DNA of 64,000 nt from Novipirellula aureliae (GCF_007860185.1 NZ_SJPY01000002.1:186001-250000); one strand, 5' to 3'. Shown: positions 1 through 9,585, counted from the first letter of the stretch. Notes: generated by a model not told the origin, from the sequence alone. Made by a program: numbers and translations.

Positions 1-61
1 TTAGTCAAGTAGAAATAACCATGTCTAGCCCGGATGATTCATTAGCCGTTTTGGCGATAGC

Positions 62-177
62 GGCCTGCTGATTTAATCGGTTTGACTCGACTTATTGTTT
101 AACGCCAAACCATAGGCGATCGCTTATGGAAAAGCTGACGCCTTCGGCTAAGCGTTAAACGATTAAATCAGCAGGCC
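62..177 (+). repeat. 116-bp palindromic mini-element, copy A
   Basis: It begins GGCCTGCTGATTTAATCG and ends with the exact reverse complement. The core contains TTTAACGCC and GCGTTAAA as inner arms plus a small GCC-TTC-GGC hairpin. Copies B, C and D have the same length, 116 bp. Confidence 0.85.
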
Positions 178-220
178 GATAGCCACGGCTGCGTGATTTG
201 TCGTGTGAACCGTGGCTAAC

Positions 221-336
221 GGCCTGCTGATTTAATCGGTTTGACTCGACTTATTGTTTAACGCCAAGCCATAGGCGACCGCTTATGGAAAAGCTGACGC
301 CTTCGGCTAAGCGTTAAACGATTAAATCAGCAGCCC
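221..336 (+). repeat. 116-bp palindromic mini-element, copy B
   Basis: Nearly identical to copy A over the full 116 bp and in the same orientation. The last bases read CAGCCC instead of CAGGCC, so the terminal pairing is slightly eroded. It lies 43 bp after copy A within the outer element. Confidence 0.85.
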
Positions 337-445
337 GCTATCGCCAAAACGGCTAATACGCAGACTGTTTTTCGAGCAATGAACGTAAACGCTTGAAGGC
401 GTAGACTTAGCAAAACAATTTCCAAGCCCATGAATCATCCGGGCT

Positions 446-769
446 AGCGATTAGCCCCGGATCGCGGGAGCGCATCCGGGGGTCTGAGGAAGCAAATCAA
501 CCTTTCGCCGTCCGTAGTCCGACGGTGCTCGCTCCGCTCGACCGTCGGCTAATGGCCGAAATCCCTCCGGGGTGTTTATCGTCTGCCGTTGTTGCGATTT
601 CAGCCAAGCTGGTCGATTCGGGGAAATTGTACTTGTCAGACACCGGTCGGACTCTTGCATCGGCTTGAAATAGTAGCGATCATCTAGGTAGTTATCGATG
701 CTTACCGTGAAACCGCTCGATCACGATCGAGTCGGTATCCCCGCGAATGACCAACTAGGAGTGATGAAC
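446..769. other. Intergenic, no gene recognised
   Basis: The stretch contains small palindromes (GTCCGACGG paired with CCGTCGGC near 517-547; a CCCGGAT..ATCCGGG pair near 455-480). A short minus-strand frame across it shows no known motif and I do not accept it. The region serves as the upstream region of the acetolactate decarboxylase gene. Confidence 0.4.
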
Positions 770-1612
770 ATGAAACCTGCAACCGAGGTGCTAGCCCGTT
801 TGGTTTGCTTACCTGGGCTTTTGTGCAGTGTCCTGTTGCCCGCCTCGTTCGGGTACTGTCAAGATGCGCTTGCCACAGCAAATCGTAACGAGCTATCCGC
901 TTCGCTACGTCAAGACCGAAGCGAGACGTATTTTCAATATTCCATTTGGGGCGCCTTCGTCAACAAGGTGTTTGAAGGCGATTTGTCGGTCGCCGAGATG
1001 AAAAAACGCGGCGATGTCGGACTCGGTTCCTACACGCTGCTCGAAGGCGAATTGGTCATGCTAGACGGTATTCCCTACCGCATCGAAGAAACGGGAGTGG
1101 TCAGCGTTCCAAAGGACGAAGACAAAATCGTCTATGCAAATGCGGCATTCTTTGATGAGGATGCGAGCTTCGAGATTCCAGAAATCAATAACTACGAGAT
1201 GTTGCGGCAAATCATTCGCGACCGCTTACCATCTCTCAACTATTTTTATGCCTTCAAAATCACGGGCACCTTCGAGTCAATGAAGTGTGGTGGGCTCTCA
1301 AGACAAGAACCTCCTTTTAAAGATGGACTTGATATCCTAATTCCCAACCGCCCTGTTTTTGAACGTCAGAATTTCAAGGGCACGCTGATCGGTTTCTATT
1401 GCCCTGGTTTCATCGGAGACATCAATGTCGAGGGCTTTCATTTTCACTTCATTTCCGACGACAAGCAATTTGGCGGACATGCGATGGAATTTAAAGCCAA
1501 AGACCTTCATGTCGCGATCGATAAAATGAAGCAGTATACCTTCGTTCTGCCGGAATCCGAGAAGTTTGAAGCGGTCGAATTCGACAAACAATTCCAATAC
1601 CAGCAGAAGTAA
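770..1612 (+). CDS. budA: Alpha-acetolactate decarboxylase, with export signal
   Basis: It converts alpha-acetolactate to acetoin, diverting pyruvate-derived acetolactate from branched-chain amino acid synthesis. The family block GDVGLGSYTLLEGELVMLDG is present, and the zinc ligands fit the known spacing: HFHF followed eleven residues later by the His of GGHA, with a late catalytic Glu region intact. Mature length is normal for the family. I chose the ATG at 770 because AGGAG lies eight bases upstream; an upstream in-frame ATG at 698 lacks a clear ribosome site. The first 30 residues form a signal peptide (hydrophobic VCLPGLLCSVLLPASFGYC), so the enzyme is probably exported. It stands alone, with no acetolactate synthase beside it. 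Confidence 0.88.
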   Translation: MKPATEVLARLVCLPGLLCSVLLPASFGYCQDALATANRNELSASLRQDRSETYFQYSIWGAFVNKVFEGDLSVAEMKKRGDVGLGSYTLLEGELVMLDGIPYRIEETGVVSVPKDEDKIVYANAAFFDEDASFEIPEINNYEMLRQIIRDRLPSLNYFYAFKITGTFESMKCGGLSRQEPPFKDGLDILIPNRPVFERQNFKGTLIGFYCPGFIGDINVEGFHFHFISDDKQFGGHAMEFKAKDLHVAIDKMKQYTFVLPESEKFEAVEFDKQFQYQQK

Positions 1613-1699
1613 AGTGTCATCGCTGGGCGGTTAAAGAGAAACGTTTGGATGCATCATGTGACGAGGCTCTATTAACGCTCTATTAACGGCGCCGCATCA

Positions 1700-2467
1700 T
1701 TATTTAACAATCGTCTTTCGCGATCGCCTTCTAAACAAGCATAACGCGGTCGCTCCCGTCATGGCAGCTAGGCTGCTCGGTTCGGGAACGGCGGAAACCG
1801 ATCCGACCACAAACCGGAACGTGCCAGTGTCGGTCACGCTTCCGCCGCCAGCGTCTGCGGTTAGATTTCCCACAGCCGTGAGCTCGAGATCGTAAACGCC
1901 TTGCGCAGTAAATCCAAAGTTATAGTGATCGTGACCTCCAACTCCCATCGCCAATACATCGGAAGAATCAATTCCACCATACGTCTGCCAGTAGATCGAT
2001 GGCTGCCCCAAGTTCCCACTCTGCCACAGTGCAAATTCACCAGGGCCGTTGAAGGAGCTTAAGCTCAAGGAAAGGGTAGAAAAGTCGGCGCTGTCGAGTT
2101 CCTCTGAAGCGAGGCCTAGGAAAGGCAACCCTGCAGCATTGGCGACGGTGCCGCTTTGCGGCAATATCCAAACGGGATCACCAGTCGTCGTTCCGAGAAA
2201 AGAAACGTCGGCAGTCGTGGTACTGTGGGCATTCATACCAACATTAATGTAGGCTTCATCCGGCGCGTATTCGACCTCATCGGCCAACGGCATTCCGTCC
2301 AATATCGCACCCGATCCAAAGTGATAATGCAGTTCGAGTTCGCCCTCTTCGTAGGCGAGTCCAATATCGGCGTGACCGCTGACATACTCGACGACCGCTG
2401 CTCGTGCAACGGCGGGTAAGAACAGGAAAGCCACCGAGGCGATTAGGCTTTGAGTCATCTTTTTCAT
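1700..2467 (-). CDS. PEP-CTERM-anchored surface protein
   Basis: A secreted protein of 255 residues with a Sec signal peptide (MKKMTQSLIASVAFLFLPAVARA) and a C-terminal sorting tail: VPEPSS, a hydrophobic stretch, then RRRSRK. Such tails are cut by an exosortase and place proteins at the envelope or in the extracellular matrix. The middle contains HADIGLAYEEGELELHYHFG and GGHDHYNFGFTAQGVYDLEL; the second resembles the His-rich anchor-domain motif H-x-H-x-x-F-x-x-x-G-x-Y. It recalls the all3515-type PEP-CTERM proteins that are zinc-regulated in cyanobacteria, and a His/Cys-rich exported protein lies 1.5 kb upstream, but I see no clear Zur box. Start: GGAG lies eight bases before the ATG. Molecular function unknown. 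Confidence 0.7.
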   Translation of the reverse strand: MKKMTQSLIASVAFLFLPAVARAAVVEYVSGHADIGLAYEEGELELHYHFGSGAILDGMPLADEVEYAPDEAYINVGMNAHSTTTADVSFLGTTTGDPVWILPQSGTVANAAGLPFLGLASEELDSADFSTLSLSLSSFNGPGEFALWQSGNLGQPSIYWQTYGGIDSSDVLAMGVGGHDHYNFGFTAQGVYDLELTAVGNLTADAGGGSVTDTGTFRFVVGSVSAVPEPSSLAAMTGATALCLFRRRSRKTIVK

Positions 2468-2512
2468 TGTAAAATCTCCAAAAGGTTTGAAAGGTAAAAA
2501 GGGGTTTATCGT

Positions 2513-2585
2513 TTAACCGCGTGGGCAACGCCTCACGTGGTTTGTGGTCGCATACGCGTGGCCCGATAGGCACGCGGTTTTGCGT
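2513..2585. repeat. Two GCGTG-type hairpins between convergently spaced minus-strand genes
   Basis: ACCGCGTG/CACGTGGT and CGCGTGGCCCGATAGGCACGCG form two adjacent inverted repeats just downstream of the DUF1559 gene. The second could act as a transcription terminator, but no T-run follows on the minus strand. It more likely belongs to a dispersed intergenic hairpin family. Confidence 0.4.
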
Positions 2586-2596
2586 TTCAAGAACAA

Positions 2597-3724
2597 TCAA
2601 GGCAGCTCGACGGTCTCGCTGCCACGACTACTCGCGAGCGCCCAATACAACTCACGATCGATCGAATCCGTTAGAAAGCGAACACTTCCATCGGCCATCG
2701 AAACGTGAATACCGCCCAGGTGATGGCTGCTCGGTGTGACCAAGTTCATGCCGTCATCTTCGCCGCCATAGACATGACAATTGCGTCCATTGATCGGTAT
2801 CACGGGCATGATGTGATTGGCCATAAAGGTCCAACCACTCATCCAAGCGTGACCGTGACTACGACTGTAGCGAACCTCCGATGCCGATACGCTGCCACAA
2901 TACCGCACCCAACGATCAAGCGGTCGTCCCGTCGCTCCGCCACCGCAAAACGATTGCATCGACAATGGAGTTGACGGCGAGACGTACTCACCACCGAACG
3001 CATCGGAAGTCTCGAAAACCTGGGCGATCACCCGCTCCCCCACTGCGATCGTGTTCGAAAGACCATCGCGAATATCGGCAAAACGAATCTGAGGTTGTTG
3101 CCAAGTGTCCGAAGAACTTGGGTTGTATAAACCAATCACCCCGTTTTGCTTTTTCAGTGGGATCAGATTTCTCGGACCGGTTGACGACTTAGGCCAACCG
3201 ATGTTCCCGGCATAGCTGCCAGGAGCCGTTTGGATACCAAGCGTGTCCTGGATCTCCGCGTTCGGATCACTAGGGCACAAGAAGGTAGGCACGATCGCAG
3301 CCAAAACGGTTGCATCCGCTAGCGATGGTGAAAGCGTGTACTCGCCATACTCCGAATCAAATTGATAGTCGATTTTGTCCGACAAGGGGCGATCGAAATG
3401 AATTTGCTCATAAAGAGCCGCCTGTTCGATCTGAGGCAAAATCCGCGACAACCAACTGTGAAAACCACTTCCCGCACCACCGTCGTATTGGTCGGCCCCA
3501 GTCATGCTGACAGGCATACTCTGGTGCATCCCATGGTAATTATGAAGTGCAAGCGTGATTTGCTTCAGATGGTTCTGGCATTGCAAGCGTCGTGCCGCTT
3601 CGCGTGCCGATTGAACCGCAGGAAGCAGAATCGCCACCAGCACGCCAATAATTGCGATCACGACAAGCAACTCCACCAAGGTGAAGGCGGTGCGTCGAGG
3701 CTGTCTAAACAAGTCCGCTTTCAT
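2597..3724 (-). CDS. DUF1559 protein with prepilin-type N-terminus
   Basis: A typical planctomycete-specific protein of 375 residues. The N-terminus carries a type IV prepilin-like cleavage/methylation motif, RRTAFTLVELLVVIAIIGV, followed by the family stretch SAREAARRLQCQNHLKQI. The C-terminus carries the H-x-G-G-x-x-x-x-x-x-A-D-G-S signature (HLGGIHVSMADGSVRFL). It is presumably exported through a type II secretion or pseudopilus route; the role is unknown. I prefer the ATG at 3724 because AGGAA lies six bases upstream and the prepilin leader is then of normal length; an upstream ATG at 3787 adds 21 atypical residues. Confidence 0.85.
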   Translation of the reverse strand: MKADLFRQPRRTAFTLVELLVVIAIIGVLVAILLPAVQSAREAARRLQCQNHLKQITLALHNYHGMHQSMPVSMTGADQYDGGAGSGFHSWLSRILPQIEQAALYEQIHFDRPLSDKIDYQFDSEYGEYTLSPSLADATVLAAIVPTFLCPSDPNAEIQDTLGIQTAPGSYAGNIGWPKSSTGPRNLIPLKKQNGVIGLYNPSSSDTWQQPQIRFADIRDGLSNTIAVGERVIAQVFETSDAFGGEYVSPSTPLSMQSFCGGGATGRPLDRWVRYCGSVSASEVRYSRSHGHAWMSGWTFMANHIMPVIPINGRNCHVYGGEDDGMNLVTPSSHHLGGIHVSMADGSVRFLTDSIDRELYWALASSRGSETVELP

Positions 3725-4006
3725 AGCGTTTCCTGTAGTCAAAAGGGAATTCTTCCGTCTGCGGATGCGAAGCCTAGAAAGTCCCACTGCGCGAACACAA
3801 TCGATCGGTTTTGGTCGGACCTAAGAATCGAGTGCATCACGCGCAGCAGGATCTATCGACTTGCGCCTGCGAACGATACGGCGATCCGCATCGCTGACAT
3901 TTTCCGAAGTGAATCGATCTCAAAAGGGGCGTAAAAAGAGATGGCCGTACGGCAGCACCGATGCAGGAACCAAGAGGCTACGGCAGCGATGCAAATGCGA
4001 ACGAAC

Positions 4007-4507
4007 CTAGCGAATGGCCGGAGGACCACGAGGATGAGCCGATGCACTCAGTCGAGGTAGAAACGGCTCCTGATGCCTTGCTAAAACAAAATGACAGACC
4101 GCTTGTGAGACGGACATCACATCAAGCTGCCAAGGCACACCACACGAACTGGCAAGCGAGTGACATATCGCACACGCTTCCGAATCGTGTCCATGCCCAT
4201 GTTCGTGAGCAGGTGATGATGAGACCGATACGATTGCTACCGGTTGGTCACCATCGTGCGAAGCCACCCCGCCATTTTCCGTAGGGGCATTTTCCGTAGG
4301 GCCACTTTCCACATGGCCATTTTCCACATGGCCGCAGCAATGCGAGCAATGATCGTGACGGGTCGAACCAGGGGAAGTGGCGAGTGAAACCGCTGCGTCA
4401 ACGTGCGTACAACCACAAGTCGCGACATGCAGCCAAGCAGGTGAATGCCCAAGCGCAATCACACAGCAAAGCAGGCTGGCCAATAAAGGTCGGACGGGTG
4501 AAGTCAT
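4007..4507 (-). CDS. Exported His/Cys-rich protein, probably metal-binding
   Basis: 166 residues beginning with a signal-peptide-like stretch (LLASLLCCVIALGHSPAW). It contains HDHCSHCCGH, EHGHGHDSEACAICHSLASS and other His/Cys pairs suited to binding Zn or Cu. The CxxCxxLA element resembles the DUF2946-type small proteins found near metal transporters. The central part is built from short duplications (ENGHVESGPTENAPTENG), reflected in DNA tandem repeats at about 4275-4345. The PEP-CTERM and DUF1559 genes downstream lie on the same strand but are widely spaced, so a single operon is doubtful. Confidence 0.5.
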   Translation of the reverse strand: MTSPVRPLLASLLCCVIALGHSPAWLHVATCGCTHVDAAVSLATSPGSTRHDHCSHCCGHVENGHVESGPTENAPTENGGVASHDGDQPVAIVSVSSSPAHEHGHGHDSEACAICHSLASSCGVPWQLDVMSVSQAVCHFVLARHQEPFLPRLSASAHPRGPPAIR

Positions 4508-4732
4508 GATTGACGTTAGAAAGAAGTAATGTGCAAAACGGTCCGACCAAAGACAATTGCTAAGCCTTACGATGACTCACACGAACCGGTTCGTCAAGAC
4601 CGAACCATTTTTTTGTGAAAGAAGCTCTTGTCCCCTCAAGAGTTGAGCGACATTGCGGCCAAGCCGCTATCAGGATTTCAACGCCTACTGCGAATGGTAA
4701 GCCGAGGTCGAACCTTCGATCACTTTCGCAAT

Positions 4733-4794
4733 CTCCCCGCCTTCTCCCCGCCTTCTCCCCGCCTTCTCCCCGCCTTCTCCCCGCCTTCTCCGCT
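4733..4794. repeat. 11-bp tandem repeat (CTCCCCGCCTT)
   Basis: Five to six head-to-tail copies of an 11-bp unit lie in the 331-bp gap upstream of the ABC transporter gene. The rest of the gap (4508-4838) contains a palindrome CGAACCGGTTCG near 4578 and nothing else I can identify. The tract may sit in the transporter 5' region and is a likely length-variable site. Confidence 0.8.
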
Positions 4795-4838
4795 CTCTAC
4801 CATTTTAGAGTCCCCTATCGATAGGTTAACCTTAGCGC

Positions 4839-6797
4839 ATGACAATACAGCCCAGTCGACGCCGATTTGATACTTACCGCGAAAAAGTCCGCCAGCGTAA
4901 TGCGGGCTCGATTCCTCGCGATACCCGTTCGTACCATTCCTCCCGCGGCCCAAGTGCCAAGAAACTGGGGACCCGTGAGCGTGGTTTCTGGGAACTTTTT
5001 CGCGCATTCTTTCGATTAACGTCAAATTTCCGGAGGACGCTCCTTACCTCCATGGTCCTCTTGACACTTGGTATCGGGCTACGACTGATCCCCCCCGTCG
5101 GCACGAAGTTGGCAATCGACTCGGCATTGAGTGACCCACCCAAGCCACTGCCAAGCTGGTTGACCGGTCTAGGACTGCCGAGCGAACCGTTTTCGCTGCT
5201 GATCGCCATCGCCATCGGGGTCACGGTTGTCACATTGGCTGGGACGATGATCAGTTTGACGAGCCGATGGCTGGCGACCAAAACGGTCAATCGAGCTCAG
5301 GTGGGAATCCGTCGCCGAGTGTTCGAGCATGCCGTTAGGCTTCCTCTACAAAACGTTTACGACATGAAGAGTGGCGGAGTCGCCAGTTTGATCCGCGAGG
5401 ATGCTGGCGGTGTCGCCGATTTGATCTTTAGCATGATTTACAATCCGTGGCGGGCGATTGTTCAGTTCGTCGGCAGCCTCGTGATCCTCATGCTAGTCGA
5501 TTGGCGTTTGATGGTCGGCGGTCTATTGCTGATGCCGGTCGTCTGGGCAACGCATCGGACCTGGATCAATCGAATTCGCCCTCTGTACAAAGATATCCGC
5601 AATCAACGCCAGCGAATTGATGCGGGAGCCACCGAAACCTTTAGCGGGATTCGCGTTGTTCGAACCTTCGCGCGTAGCCGCAGCGAATCGTCGCGGTTTG
5701 TTCGCGAGGGCAGCTACCTCGTCCGTCAACAACTCTTTACATGGTGGTGGACGCGAATTATCGAAACCATTTGGGAGGTGCTGATCCCATTGGCGTCAAC
5801 CGTACTCCTGCTGTACGGCGGCTACCAGATTATCCACGAGCAATTGACTCTGGGGGATCTGATGATGTTTCTGGTCTACCTGACGATGCTACTCGATCCG
5901 TTGGCAACCCTAGCGGGCAGCGCCGTTGGATTTCAAAACAACTTAGCAGGTCTCGACCGCGTGCTCGACGTTTTAGAGGTCGACGAAGAGTTGCCGAGTC
6001 GGTCAGGTGCGGTAACACTCAACCGATCCAAGGTTGCCGGGTCGATGTCAATCGAGAATGTCTCGTTTTCCTACCCCAGTTCCGACACGTTGGTGCTACA
6101 AAACATCAACCTGGAAATCAACGCGGGTGAAACCATCGCGTTGGTTGGCCGCAGCGGTGCTGGCAAAACGACGCTGACTAATTTAGTCGCTCGCTTTTAC
6201 GACCCCGACAGTGGCTCGATTCGCATCGACGGACGTGATCTACGCGATATCAAACTGCAAAGTTACCGCAAATTGCTCGGGATCGTCGAACAGGACGTGT
6301 TCATGTTTGACGGCAGCATCCGAGACAACATCGCCTATGCGCGGCGAAACGCAACCGAGGACCAAGTGGTTGCGGCTGCGGAAGCGGCTGCGGCACACGA
6401 ATTCATCACGAAACTTCCCGATGGCTATGATTCGATCATCGGTGAACGCGGCGTCAAATTGTCAGGCGGGCAACGGCAACGGTTGGCAATCGCTCGCGCT
6501 ATCTTAGCCGACCCACGAATACTGATTCTCGATGAAGCCACCAGCAACCTCGATAGTGAAAGCGAACGGCTAATCCAAAACTCGTTGGCCGAACTACTCA
6601 AAGATCGCACGGCCTTCGTCATCGCTCATCGGCTTAGCACGATCATCGGGGCTGACAAGATCGTGGTTCTCGAAGATGGTCAAATCCGTGAAGTGGGAAC
6701 GCATGAAGAGTTGCTTGACCGAGGTGGCCACTATCGCGACATGATCCACCTGCAAATGCACGAAACCGCCAGCCGACAAACCCACACTGCGTCCTAG
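4839..6797 (+). CDS. ABC exporter, fused membrane and ATPase domains (MsbA/multidrug type)
   Basis: A 652-residue half-transporter. The first 60 residues are basic and cytosolic, then come about six membrane segments (for example SMVLLTLGIGLRLIPPV, FSLLIAIAIGVTVVTLAG, FVGSLVILMLVDW). The ATPase domain begins near residue 405: Walker A GRSGAGKTT, Q-loop VEQDVFMF, signature LSGGQRQR, Walker B ILILDEATS and switch His in IAHRLST. It should work as a homodimer exporting a lipid or hydrophobic compound. It is alone, with no accessory gene, so the substrate cannot be named. The ATG at 4839 is the first in frame. Confidence 0.85.
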   Translation: MTIQPSRRRFDTYREKVRQRNAGSIPRDTRSYHSSRGPSAKKLGTRERGFWELFRAFFRLTSNFRRTLLTSMVLLTLGIGLRLIPPVGTKLAIDSALSDPPKPLPSWLTGLGLPSEPFSLLIAIAIGVTVVTLAGTMISLTSRWLATKTVNRAQVGIRRRVFEHAVRLPLQNVYDMKSGGVASLIREDAGGVADLIFSMIYNPWRAIVQFVGSLVILMLVDWRLMVGGLLLMPVVWATHRTWINRIRPLYKDIRNQRQRIDAGATETFSGIRVVRTFARSRSESSRFVREGSYLVRQQLFTWWWTRIIETIWEVLIPLASTVLLLYGGYQIIHEQLTLGDLMMFLVYLTMLLDPLATLAGSAVGFQNNLAGLDRVLDVLEVDEELPSRSGAVTLNRSKVAGSMSIENVSFSYPSSDTLVLQNINLEINAGETIALVGRSGAGKTTLTNLVARFYDPDSGSIRIDGRDLRDIKLQSYRKLLGIVEQDVFMFDGSIRDNIAYARRNATEDQVVAAAEAAAAHEFITKLPDGYDSIIGERGVKLSGGQRQRLAIARAILADPRILILDEATSNLDSESERLIQNSLAELLKDRTAFVIAHRLSTIIGADKIVVLEDGQIREVGTHEELLDRGGHYRDMIHLQMHETASRQTHTAS

Positions 6798-7407
6798 CAC
6801 CAGGACGAATGGGAATACTCGAAGTTCAAAAAGAACAAGTTGACGTCGCTGCCGCGACCTGACCCAGCCTGGGGTGCTCAAAATCTGGGGTTGATGCGAT
6901 CGTAGCTTGCGTGGTTTTTATACCTCTCCCAGCGAAGCCGGGGGAGGTCGAGTGACGCCCTTAAGGCGTTCGCGAGGGAGGGGGGCCGGTGCGGCACTTG
7001 TACAAAGCACATCGCGTAAGCCCCCTCCCGAACGAGGCTTACGGGCTGTCGATTTAATCGGCTTGACTCGACTTATTGTTTAACGCCAAGCCATAGGCGA
7101 CCGCTTACGGAAAAGCTGACGCCTTCGGCTAAGCGTTAAACGACTAAATCGACAGCCCGCTTACGCCCGTTCGACCTCCCCCAAGCTTCGCTTGAGGGAG
7201 GTTGTAGGTTGTTCGCCATGTTGCCCTGAAAAGCGGCACGACCTCTGCGCTTCGGAGAGGTCGTTAATCTGTTCAGCTAAACGGAAAAGTTGCACGAATC
7301 CTAAATCAGGGGGAGAGCTAACAGTGGAACAAAAAGGATGCTCACGGCGACCGTGTCAAATCCGATTTTGAGCAGCTCAGACCATGCCTACGTCGGTTAC
7401 CACGCCT
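6798..7407. other. Repeat-filled intergenic region
   Basis: 610 bp without a gene. It holds copy C of the 116-bp element (7043-7158) set between inverted arms (GAACGAGGCTTAC and its partner near 7160-7175), and further inverted pairs rich in CCTCCC/GGGAGG (6925-6985 and 7170-7200). Short ORFs here are by-products of the palindromes. Confidence 0.6.
7043..7158 (+). repeat. 116-bp palindromic mini-element, copy C
   Basis: Same length and core as copies A and B. The terminal arms have changed in a compensatory way (GGGCTGTCG at the left, CGACAGCCC at the right), so pairing is preserved although the bases differ. That argues for selection on, or a replication mechanism that depends on, the folded form. 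Confidence 0.85.
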
Positions 7408-9378
7408 CTACTTCGTCAGCGCATCAAGCTCTTTGCCGAGTTCTTCGACGCGAATGTTGTGACGAACGACGCGGCCTTTTTGGTCGACCAACATCATGGT
7501 TGGTAGGGTTTGAACCCCAAATGCCTTCGCCAATTCGCTCGACTCCAAACCGCCTTCATCAAACAACTGAATCCACGGTAGCGACGTCTGAAGCAAGAAT
7601 TGAACCGCCATTTCTCGCGTTCCATCGACGTTGATGCCGACTAACTGCAGCCCAGCTTTGCTGTAACGTGCTTGCAAACTGCGGAGCAACTTCATGTCCT
7701 GCTTGCAAGGTTCACACCAAGTGGCCCAGTAGTGAATGACAACCGGACGACCTCGGTATTGAGACAATCGAAATGGTCTCCCTTCGATGGACAGGCCTTG
7801 GAAATCGATCACTTCGCCAACGGATTCTAAACGGCGAATTGCACCAATCGCCTTTTCCGATGCATCCGTTCCACGAAAATCTTTGGCGATCTTCTTGTAA
7901 TAGCCCAGCGCTTCCTTCTCCTTGTCTTCAAACTCTTTGCTCAACGCAAGTTGCAGCATCGCTTGTGAAGCTTCGGGCATCGTTGGATGGCGATCGACAA
8001 AATCGGTGAGCGAATCGAGGTACCATTCTTGTACTTTCGCGAAATCCGCGTCAGGCGTTTGACGAATCGCATATTCGGTCCCAATCAAAACATAATCGGC
8101 ATAAGAGCGTAACGATTCGTTTTCATCACCAAGCGAGCGAGTGATGGCCGATAGCCGTTTGAGTCCCTCTGGGTAGGCTCCGGTTTGCGAAGCAGCACTG
8201 ACGGTATCGATCAATTGACGCGTCCACGCATCCCGTTCCGTCGGCGTTTCCGTCGCTTTGATTAGCCTGGCAACGACTTGAGCACGAGCTTCATGCAGGG
8301 GACCGGATTCTCTAGGATCGCTGGCCGAGCTGAGTTTGCGGTCAATCTCCTCCAATTCCGTAACAAGTTGTTGGGTCTGAGGAGCCATACCGCCACCCGA
8401 TATGGTTTCACCTGAAATACCGCCAGGAGTGAAAAAGTTGCCTGCCGATTGTGCTACCGCTTCGCCTTCACCTGCAGCACTGGGCAGATCAACCAATTTC
8501 CACGAATCGTCAACCTTGATAATCGTTCCGACCAACAATTGGCCGTTGCTGCCATCGTCGTCAAACATCGCAACCGCGTTCTCGTAGACGGTCACATCTT
8601 GAGTCACACCGTCGATTCCCGCTGGAACGACACCTGGCGTCGCAGCCGCAAACTGAACCCATTTTGCCGACGGACCGACGGCCTTTTGACGCCGTGCAAA
8701 ACTAGCAAAATCGTCCGCAGCCCGTTTTGATTTGGTCGCTAATCGACGAACAATGTCCTCACTCAATCCGAGCGATTCGAGTTCCGATTCGGTGATCAGC
8801 AATCGTGCAAAACGATCGGCATCCGCTTCACGCATCGCCGAAACCACTTCCGCGGTGACCTCTTCTGGCGAGATTTGGATCCAGCTGTCGATTCTTCCAT
8901 CCTCGTTTTTGTCCAAACCCCAACGGGTTCCGGCAGTGCCCAGCCAACGATGTTGGTCAGCTTTGCCATTGAAGTCTTTGTCGACGTCTCGATACACCTC
9001 GATACCATAGTTAAAGTAGCACCACAGATCGATTTTGTTATCGCCATTGGTGTCGGCAAATCGACGGAGCATCGTTCCATCCGAGGAAAAGACTTCCCAT
9101 CCCGACCACTTTGGATGATCAATGTCGGAAACTTTGCAATTTGCGACGGATGCCGGACCCACCAATTCATATTCGACACCCGCCTGAACGGGTTTAAGCC
9201 CGAGGGCGTCCTTTGCCGATGGTGTCGCTGCGAAAACAGGCGTCGCAAACGAGAATGCAAGCAACAGGAAAGCCGGGAACGAAGTCGCTGTGGAAAACAG
9301 CCTCCGTTTGGAGCGCAAGCGGGTACGGCGCGAGAGGATTGTGGAAGGAGTTAAATCCGTCATGCCAATCAATTCCAT
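7408..9378 (-). CDS. Exported TlpA/ResA-like thioredoxin-domain protein
   Basis: A 656-residue secreted protein. The N-terminus has a basic region and a hydrophobic signal segment (SFPAFLLLAFSFATPVFA). Residues about 90-150 contain EF-hand/dockerin-like calcium motifs (DTNGDNKIDLW, DVDKDFNGKADQH, DKNEDGRIDSW). The middle is helical, and the last 150 residues are a TlpA-type thioredoxin fold with the redox pair in WATWCEPCKQD and cis-Pro in VQTLPTMMLVD. Probably a periplasmic thiol:disulfide reductase tied to an uncharacterised calcium-binding region. It is monocistronic; an ATG lies five codons inside the annotated start, so the exact start is uncertain. Confidence 0.8.
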   Translation of the reverse strand: MELIGMTDLTPSTILSRRTRLRSKRRLFSTATSFPAFLLLAFSFATPVFAATPSAKDALGLKPVQAGVEYELVGPASVANCKVSDIDHPKWSGWEVFSSDGTMLRRFADTNGDNKIDLWCYFNYGIEVYRDVDKDFNGKADQHRWLGTAGTRWGLDKNEDGRIDSWIQISPEEVTAEVVSAMREADADRFARLLITESELESLGLSEDIVRRLATKSKRAADDFASFARRQKAVGPSAKWVQFAAATPGVVPAGIDGVTQDVTVYENAVAMFDDDGSNGQLLVGTIIKVDDSWKLVDLPSAAGEGEAVAQSAGNFFTPGGISGETISGGGMAPQTQQLVTELEEIDRKLSSASDPRESGPLHEARAQVVARLIKATETPTERDAWTRQLIDTVSAASQTGAYPEGLKRLSAITRSLGDENESLRSYADYVLIGTEYAIRQTPDADFAKVQEWYLDSLTDFVDRHPTMPEASQAMLQLALSKEFEDKEKEALGYYKKIAKDFRGTDASEKAIGAIRRLESVGEVIDFQGLSIEGRPFRLSQYRGRPVVIHYWATWCEPCKQDMKLLRSLQARYSKAGLQLVGINVDGTREMAVQFLLQTSLPWIQLFDEGGLESSELAKAFGVQTLPTMMLVDQKGRVVRHNIRVEELGKELDALTK

Positions 9379-9585
9379 AGGATGGGGTGGTACGTGAAAT
9401 GTTCCTACTATCTTTCACCACTTTGGGCACCCAACGCAAGACCGGTTTTTTTCGCTCGATCCACCTCCTTTGACCCGGGCTCCCGAGCTGGGCAAACCCA
9501 ATTTGCGCCCGCTTAATCGGCATCGCCCCGTCCACTATGATAGTGCCGCAGTTCCGCTTCGTCCTCCAAATCACTATTTCACTCG

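Larger units (their letters stand above)
27..445. repeat. Composite nested inverted-repeat element, locus 1
   Basis: The outer ends are inverted: AGCCCGGATGATTCAT at 27 and ATGAATCATCCGGGCT at 430-445. Inside lie a second pair of arms (TTTTGGCGATAGC and GCTATCGCCAAAACGG) and two direct copies of a 116-bp inner element, separated by a short palindromic linker (AGCCACGG / CCGTGGCT). The right arm (about 340-445) recurs almost unchanged at 34271-34380. No open frame resembles a transposase. It looks like a non-autonomous, MITE-like or REP-like element that has taken insertions of another one. Confidence 0.75.

Noticed and set aside
451-660. 69-residue minus-strand ORF
   Set aside because: It has no ribosome-binding site or known motif and begins beside the repeat element and its palindromes.
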